Part shown: positions 15,097 to 17,772 of the stretch, one piece after another
How the letters are laid out: each line of letters begins with the position of its first letter
How positions within the stretch are numbered: position 1 is the first letter of the stretch
Assembly (NCBI GenBank): GCA_041488155.1
Contig: JBGPOS010000073.1
Location: forward strand, 1-17,772
DNA: 17,772 bases
Direction: 5' to 3'
From: JBGPOS01 sp041488155
GTDB taxonomy: Bacteria; Chloroflexota; Dehalococcoidia; Tepidiformales; Tepidiformaceae
Made by a program: the position numbers and the translations under genes
Notes under the pieces: model-generated
Databases searched by the model: none
Told to the model about the DNA's origin: nothing
Seen by the model: only the letters and a program-made list of their open reading frames with translations

Positions 15097-15145
15097 CGAG
15101 TCGTGCCCGCACTCTACCAGCCAGGGGGAGGGCGGGCACGACTCG
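15097..15145. promoter_or_regulatory. Perfect 14-bp inverted repeat spanning a promoter
   Basis: CGAGTCGTGCCCGC (15097-15110) and GCGGGCACGACTCG (15132-15145) are exact inverted copies separated by 21 bp. The minus-strand sequence TAGAGT (15116-15111), a possible -10 box for the 59-residue gene, lies just inside the loop, and the gene's ribosome site abuts one arm. A two-half-site operator or a strong 5' RNA hairpin would both fit. Confidence 0.6.
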
Positions 15146-15202
15146 GTCAGTGCTTAGTGCTTAGTCCGGGGCGGCGGCCGGGGGCGAGGCGATCGAGCCC
15201 AT

Positions 15203-15230
15203 GCAGCGGCCCGGGGCGGCCGCGGCTACC
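15203..15230 (+). repeat. 28-bp GC-rich hairpin repeat, copy 3
   Basis: Identical to copy 1 over the 28 bp (stem GCGGCC/GGCCGC, loop CGGGGC). It is preceded by GAGCCCAT, like copy 2, and followed 19 bp later by a fourth, divergent copy. Confidence 0.8.
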
Positions 15231-15249
15231 TCGGGGCGTGGGTGCCCAT

Positions 15250-15277
15250 GCAGCGGCCAGAGACGCCCGCGGCTACC
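15250..15277 (+). repeat. 28-bp repeat, divergent copy 4
   Basis: The outer parts GCAGCGGCC and CGCGGCTACC are kept, while the middle is changed to AGAGACGCC. It is preceded by GTGCCCAT. It ends 4 bp upstream of the extended -10 promoter of the AhpD-like gene, with only TCAT between (compare TCATCGCTCATTGCT after copy 2). Confidence 0.65.
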
Positions 15278-15281
15278 TCAT

Positions 15282-15290
15282 TGCTATAAT
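15282..15290 (+). promoter_or_regulatory. Extended -10 promoter for a leaderless transcript
   Basis: TGCTATAAT is a perfect extended -10 element (TGn plus TATAAT). The last T is followed by TCGCGC and then the ATG at 15297, placing the expected transcription start on the A of the ATG. There is no Shine-Dalgarno sequence and no good -35 box (GACGCC at the usual place), as expected for an extended -10, leaderless gene. Confidence 0.65.
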
Positions 15291-15296
15291 TCGCGC

Positions 15297-15878
15297 ATGC
15301 CTCGGATCAAGTGGGTCGAAGAATCGGAAGCCACAGGCGAGATCGGCGAGGTCTACGCCCGGATGCGGGCGAACAGCCCGATCGGCGTCGCTGACATCAT
15401 GAAGACGATGAGCGTGCGGCCGGACTTCCTCCAGGGGATCGCCGCGGCTGCGCGGCTGCATTTCAGCGACGGCGCCCTGACGCGGGCCCAGCACGAGATG
15501 ATCGCGTCGTACGTCGCGGCGCTGAACCGGTGCCACTACTGACTCAGCGCCCACGCGTGGTTCCTGCAGTTGCAGGGCGAGCAATTCAACCAGGCAGCGG
15601 CGGCGATCCGTAACGGTGACCTCGACGGCGCCGGGATCACTCCGGCCGAACGCCTTCTGCTCGACTTCGTGGAGACGCTGACGCGGCACGCCTACAAGAT
15701 CACCGACGAGCAGGTGCAGGGGCTGCGGGAGGTGGGGTGGAGCGACGAACAGATCGCGGAAGCGGTCTACGATGGCGCGCTGTTCAACCTGTTCGTGCGC
15801 CTGGCGGACGCCTTCGACATCCACCCGCCGGCATTCATGGACCCGGGCGGTGTGCCGAAGGCGGTAACGGCCGAGTAG
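15297..15878 (+). CDS. AhpD-like (carboxymuconolactone decarboxylase family) protein with in-frame TGA, probable CxxU selenoprotein
   Basis: The frame encodes 193 residues if the TGA at 15540-15542 is read through. Upstream gives MPRIKWVEESEA to LNRCHY. Downstream continues in the same frame as LSAHAWFLQL to the TAG at 15876, with normal GC-rich codons. The family is thiol-redox (AhpD alkylhydroperoxidase-like): the catalytic set E118, C130, C133, H137 of mycobacterial AhpD corresponds by spacing to E67, C79, TGA82 and H86. The TGA therefore replaces the second Cys of CxxC, the classic signature of selenocysteine. A stem-loop at 15562-15577 fits a SECIS. No selA/B/C/D gene is present in this window. 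Alternatives: a nonsense mutation or a sequencing error. Convergent with vapC, 3 bp apart. Confidence 0.8.
15562..15577 (+). promoter_or_regulatory. Candidate bacterial SECIS stem-loop
   Basis: CCTGC (15563-15567) pairs perfectly with GCAGG (15572-15576), extended by a T-G pair (15562/15577), around the loop AGTT. The loop begins 25 nt after the TGA, within the ~16-37 nt window I recall for bacterial SECIS elements, and has G as its second base followed by U. Being inside the coding region just 3' of the UGA, it could recruit SelB. Confidence 0.6.
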
Positions 15879-15890
15879 GCGTCAGACGCC
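15878..15890. terminator. Short hairpin between convergent genes
   Basis: GGCGT and ACGCC pair around CAG across the two stop codons of the AhpD-like gene and vapC. There is no T tract, so it is at best a weak terminator or chance. Confidence 0.2.
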
Positions 15891-16298
15891 GACGACTTCG
15901 AATCCGAGGGCGCGGGCGGCAACCGCCTGACCGCGATCGTGGGTTGCGAACAGGAGTGGTGAGCCAATCTCGTCCTGCCGGACAAGGGCGGTCGCCAGGT
16001 GAATCGCGTCGAGCGTCTTCACGATGACGCCCATCTGCCCGGCCGCCCGGCGCAGTATCTCGGGGGTTGGACCTATGCGGTCCGGCGACAGCTCGATGGC
16101 TTCCAACTCGGCGTGGGCTGAAGCGGCCCTGACGTCGTCGTACTCCTTCTGCAGACGGAGCCTCTCGATGACGCGCCGTGCTTCTACATCAAGGATCGCG
16201 CTGCAGCAGGCCTCCTCCCACTCGTTCCAGTTCACCAGCGGGTCGGGCTCGCGGAGCACTATGCGGACAACCACGCTCGAGTCCAGAAAGACCCTCAA
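15882..16298 (-). CDS. vapC: PIN-domain toxin, VapC-type ribonuclease
   Basis: 138 residues with the PIN-domain acidic residues in order: D6 (FLDSSVVV), E39 (ILDVEARR), D97 (TLDAIHLATA) and D121 (ATHDRG). PIN toxins are metal-dependent RNases that cleave tRNA or rRNA when free of antitoxin. The TTG start at 16298 overlaps the antitoxin TGA (TTGA), so toxin synthesis is coupled to, and weaker than, antitoxin synthesis, which is typical. All four acidic residues being present, it should be active. Confidence 0.9.
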   Translation of the reverse strand: MRVFLDSSVVVRIVLREPDPLVNWNEWEEACCSAILDVEARRVIERLRLQKEYDDVRAASAHAELEAIELSPDRIGPTPEILRRAAGQMGVIVKTLDAIHLATALVRQDEIGSPLLFATHDRGQAVAARALGFEVVGV

Positions 16299-16552
16299 CG
16301 CTGGTCGCGACTCTCCCTGAGGATGGCCAACGAATCGACGGGATGCTTCGGCTGAACCCCTCGAATCTTCGCGATATCAGAGAGCGGGCGGGTGGCGGGG
16401 ATGTAGCTGAGCCTTGGCCGCTGCTCTTCGATCGGCACGATCTTGGCGATGGGTGTCTTGCGGTCGCAGACGATCACGGTCTCACCCGCACGGACGGCAG
16501 CGAGCAAGGCGCTGAGGTGGGCCTTCAGGTCCGAAATCATCACTTGCTTCAT
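16295..16552 (-). CDS. vapB: Phd/YefM-type antitoxin of the VapC toxin
   Basis: 85 residues. The N-terminal half (MKQVMISDLKAHLSALLAAVRAGETVIVCDRKTPIAKIVP) is a Phd/YefM antitoxin fold, a DNA-binding dimer, with the usual 'R-tpiAkivP' end. The C-terminal part (HPVDSLAILRESRDQR) should be disordered and wrap around the toxin. AGGTG lies 5 bases before the ATG. A minus-strand TTGCTG, 16 bp and TAACAA form a possible autoregulated promoter just upstream. It is the first gene of the pair. Confidence 0.88.
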   Translation of the reverse strand: MKQVMISDLKAHLSALLAAVRAGETVIVCDRKTPIAKIVPIEEQRPRLSYIPATRPLSDIAKIRGVQPKHPVDSLAILRESRDQR

Positions 16553-16611
16553 AGTGCACCTATTGTTACTCGATCAGCTCGGTTCAGCAAGCTTCCCAGG
16601 TGCCAGTCCGC

Positions 16612-17481
16612 TCAAGGCGCGTTACCCACCGCTTCCTTGTACCGCCGGATGGCGTCGATGTGGTCGCGCGGGGTTGCCAGGCCGGCGCCCATGGTGCGAA
16701 GCGACATGTGGGTCGCGCCGGCTGCGCGCCAGCCATCGGCGACCTGGCGCCAGCGGTCGGGGTCGCCGCCGGCGATTCCGCCGAAGCCTTCGATGCCGAA
16801 CGAATCGGGGTTGCGGCCGGCAGCTCGCAGGTAGCTGTGGAGCCTGTCGAGGGCCGCCGAGAGATCGTCGCCGGGGGCCATGAGGGGCATCCAGCCGTCG
16901 CCCACCCTGGCGGCGCGTTTGAGGACGGCTTCGTCGCGGCCCCCGAACCAGATCGGGATCGGCCCGGGCGGGAGGGGCTTGATGCCGGCGCGGTCGACGC
17001 GATGCCACTTGCCCTTGAAGTCGATGGTCTCGTTCGCCCAGAGTTCGCGCAGGAGCCGGACCTGCTCTTCCTGGCGGCGGCCGCGGTTGTGGAAGTCTTC
17101 GCCGAGGGCTTCGTATTCGACGGTGTTCCAGCCGGTGCCGATGCCGAGCCTCAGGCGGCCGCCCGAAAGGACTGCGAGTTCGGCCGTCTGCTTGGCGACG
17201 AGGGCGGTCTGGCGCTGGGGCAGGATGATGACGCCCGTCACGAGCTCGAGCGTCGTGGTCACGGCAGCCAGGTAGCCGAAGAGCACGAACGGTTCGTGGA
17301 AGGGGGTGTCCTTGGTGTAGGGTCCGGTCCAGCCACCTTCGCGGTTCGGGTCGGCGCCGAGGACGTGGTCGTAGGCGAGGAGGTGGGTGTAGCCGAGGGC
17401 CTCGGCGGCCTGGGCGAAGTCCTTGATGACGGCTGGATCGTTGCCGATCTCGGTCTGGGGGAAGACGACACCGACTTTCAT
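16612..17481 (-). CDS. Luciferase-like (LLM class) F420-dependent oxidoreductase
   Basis: 289 residues from ATG at 17481, with AGGAG seven bases upstream. The N-terminus (MKVGVVFPQTEIGNDP) and TLELVTGVIILPQRQTALVAKQ, LSGGRLRLGIGTGWNTVEY and PIPIWFGGRDEAVLKRAAR are hallmarks of TIM-barrel flavin/F420 enzymes of the LLM class, probably TIGR03619-like. It likely transfers hydride from reduced F420, or uses FMN, to an unknown substrate. It stands alone on its strand behind a terminator-like hairpin. GAKGE-type cofactor evidence is not decisive from sequence alone. Confidence 0.9.
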   Translation of the reverse strand: MKVGVVFPQTEIGNDPAVIKDFAQAAEALGYTHLLAYDHVLGADPNREGGWTGPYTKDTPFHEPFVLFGYLAAVTTTLELVTGVIILPQRQTALVAKQTAELAVLSGGRLRLGIGTGWNTVEYEALGEDFHNRGRRQEEQVRLLRELWANETIDFKGKWHRVDRAGIKPLPPGPIPIWFGGRDEAVLKRAARVGDGWMPLMAPGDDLSAALDRLHSYLRAAGRNPDSFGIEGFGGIAGGDPDRWRQVADGWRAAGATHMSLRTMGAGLATPRDHIDAIRRYKEAVGNAP

Positions 17482-17548
17482 GCTGAGCTCCTGGCTTCGA
17501 AGTACGGGTGATCCTACGCGCTGGTGGCCGGGCGCGCTGCGAGGCAAG

Positions 17549-17582
17549 CGAAAGGCCGCCCGGGGGAGCGAGCGGCCTTTCG
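17549..17582 (-). terminator. Stable GC-rich hairpin, likely terminator of the zinc-ribbon gene transcript
   Basis: CGAAAGGCCGC (17549-17559) and GCGGCCTTTCG (17572-17582) form a perfect 11-bp stem around a 12-nt loop. Such AAAGGCCGC/GCGGCCTTT hairpins are common terminators in high-GC bacteria. A second 7-bp hairpin (GTGCCGC/GCGGCAC, 17587-17607) lies between it and the stop codon. They separate the zinc-ribbon gene from the oxidoreductase. Confidence 0.6.
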
Positions 17583-17628
17583 GGGCGTGCCGCCAGGGTT
17601 GCGGCACCGAGGAGGGAACAAACCCTGC

Positions 17629-17772
17629 TCAGCCGAAGCGCCACTCCGGGACAGCGGAGTGGCAGAGGGGGCAGTAACGGTCACGGATGTCGTAGGCGGT
17701 CCGGCAGTCGGGGCAGAGCCGTTCCGCATCGGGCCGGACGACCACATAGGCGGGCGCCGGGGTGAGCCGGGC
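17629..17772 (-). CDS. C-terminal fragment of a zinc-ribbon protein, cut by the window edge
   Basis: 47 residues of a frame open to the edge of the window, ending at TGA 17629-17631. It contains LCPDCRTAYDIRDRYCPLC, a C-x2-C-x10-C-x2-C zinc-ribbon (C20, C23, C34, C37 of the fragment), and ends VPEWRFG. This double CxxC ribbon is common at the ends of small chaperone-like, regulatory or membrane proteins; the rest lies outside the window, so no function can be given. A GTG start at residue ~10 is possible but lacks a ribosome site. Confidence 0.65.
   Translation of the reverse strand, partial: ARLTPAPAYVVVRPDAERLCPDCRTAYDIRDRYCPLCHSAVPEWRFG

Noticed and set aside
15540..15542. TGA reassigned to tryptophan or another sense codon
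   Set aside because: Many genes in the window end at TGA, and the codon sits precisely at a catalytic Cys position, which favours selenocysteine over a changed code.
1..17772. tRNA, rRNA or insertion sequences
   Set aside because: No tRNA-like cloverleaf, CCA end, rRNA core sequence or transposase motif was seen on either strand by eye; a covariance search was not possible.

Overview
The window is GC-rich and gene-dense, with 14 protein-coding genes that I support plus one cut off at the right edge. The mix (F420-type luciferase-like oxidoreductase, two class III cyclase-domain proteins, an AAA/TPR cyclase, amidase, SnoaL-like protein, Tat lipoprotein, leaderless-looking starts, GTG and TTG starts) resembles Chloroflexota (Dehalococcoidia-like) or, less likely, an actinobacterium. 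That placement is inference. TGA is an ordinary stop here: the MBL, serine hydrolase and antitoxin genes all end with it.

Layout. 56-3283 (-) is a cyclase/AAA/TPR signalling protein. Divergent from it, 3581-4806 (+) holds a PAS protein overlapping an MBL-fold hydrolase. 4953-5273 (+) is a small double-cysteine protein. 5432-5851 (-) is an NTF2/SnoaL-like protein, divergent from a class C beta-lactamase-like serine hydrolase at 6052-7197 (+). 7319-8686 (-) is an amidase and 8810-10594 (-) a Tat-exported solute-binding lipoprotein. 10817-11608 and 11804-12544 (-) are tandem duplicates of an exported four-cysteine protein. 12743-14806 (-) is a cyclase domain joined through a membrane helix to two alpha/beta-hydrolase-like regions that lack their nucleophiles. 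14904-15083 (-) is a 59-residue protein. 15297-15878 (+) is an AhpD-like protein with an in-frame TGA. 15882-16552 (-) is a VapBC-type toxin-antitoxin pair, 16612-17481 (-) a luciferase-like oxidoreductase, and 17629-17772 (-) the C-terminal end of a zinc-ribbon protein.

The most exciting item is the gene at 15297-15878. Its reading frame is broken only by one TGA, exactly where the second cysteine of the AhpD CxxC motif belongs (C79-H80-Y81-TGA82-x3-H86, with E67). A stem-loop with a G-containing loop lies 25 nt downstream, as expected for a bacterial SECIS. It is best read as a CxxU selenoprotein, and conventional annotation would split it into two hypothetical fragments. It also appears to be transcribed leaderless from an extended -10 promoter.

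The second notable layer is in the gaps between genes. Nearly every one holds mosaics of 7- and 8-bp tandem repeats. Five carry a conserved ~50-bp block whose octamers are inverted relative to a neighbouring octamer array (long imperfect hairpins), and four sites carry a separate 28-bp GC-rich hairpin repeat. The hairpin blocks sit just beyond the stop codons of neighbouring genes in a consistent orientation, so a role at mRNA 3' ends or as a dispersed mobile repeat is possible. No gap without a gene exceeds 300 bases; the longest (3284-3580) is almost entirely such repeats.
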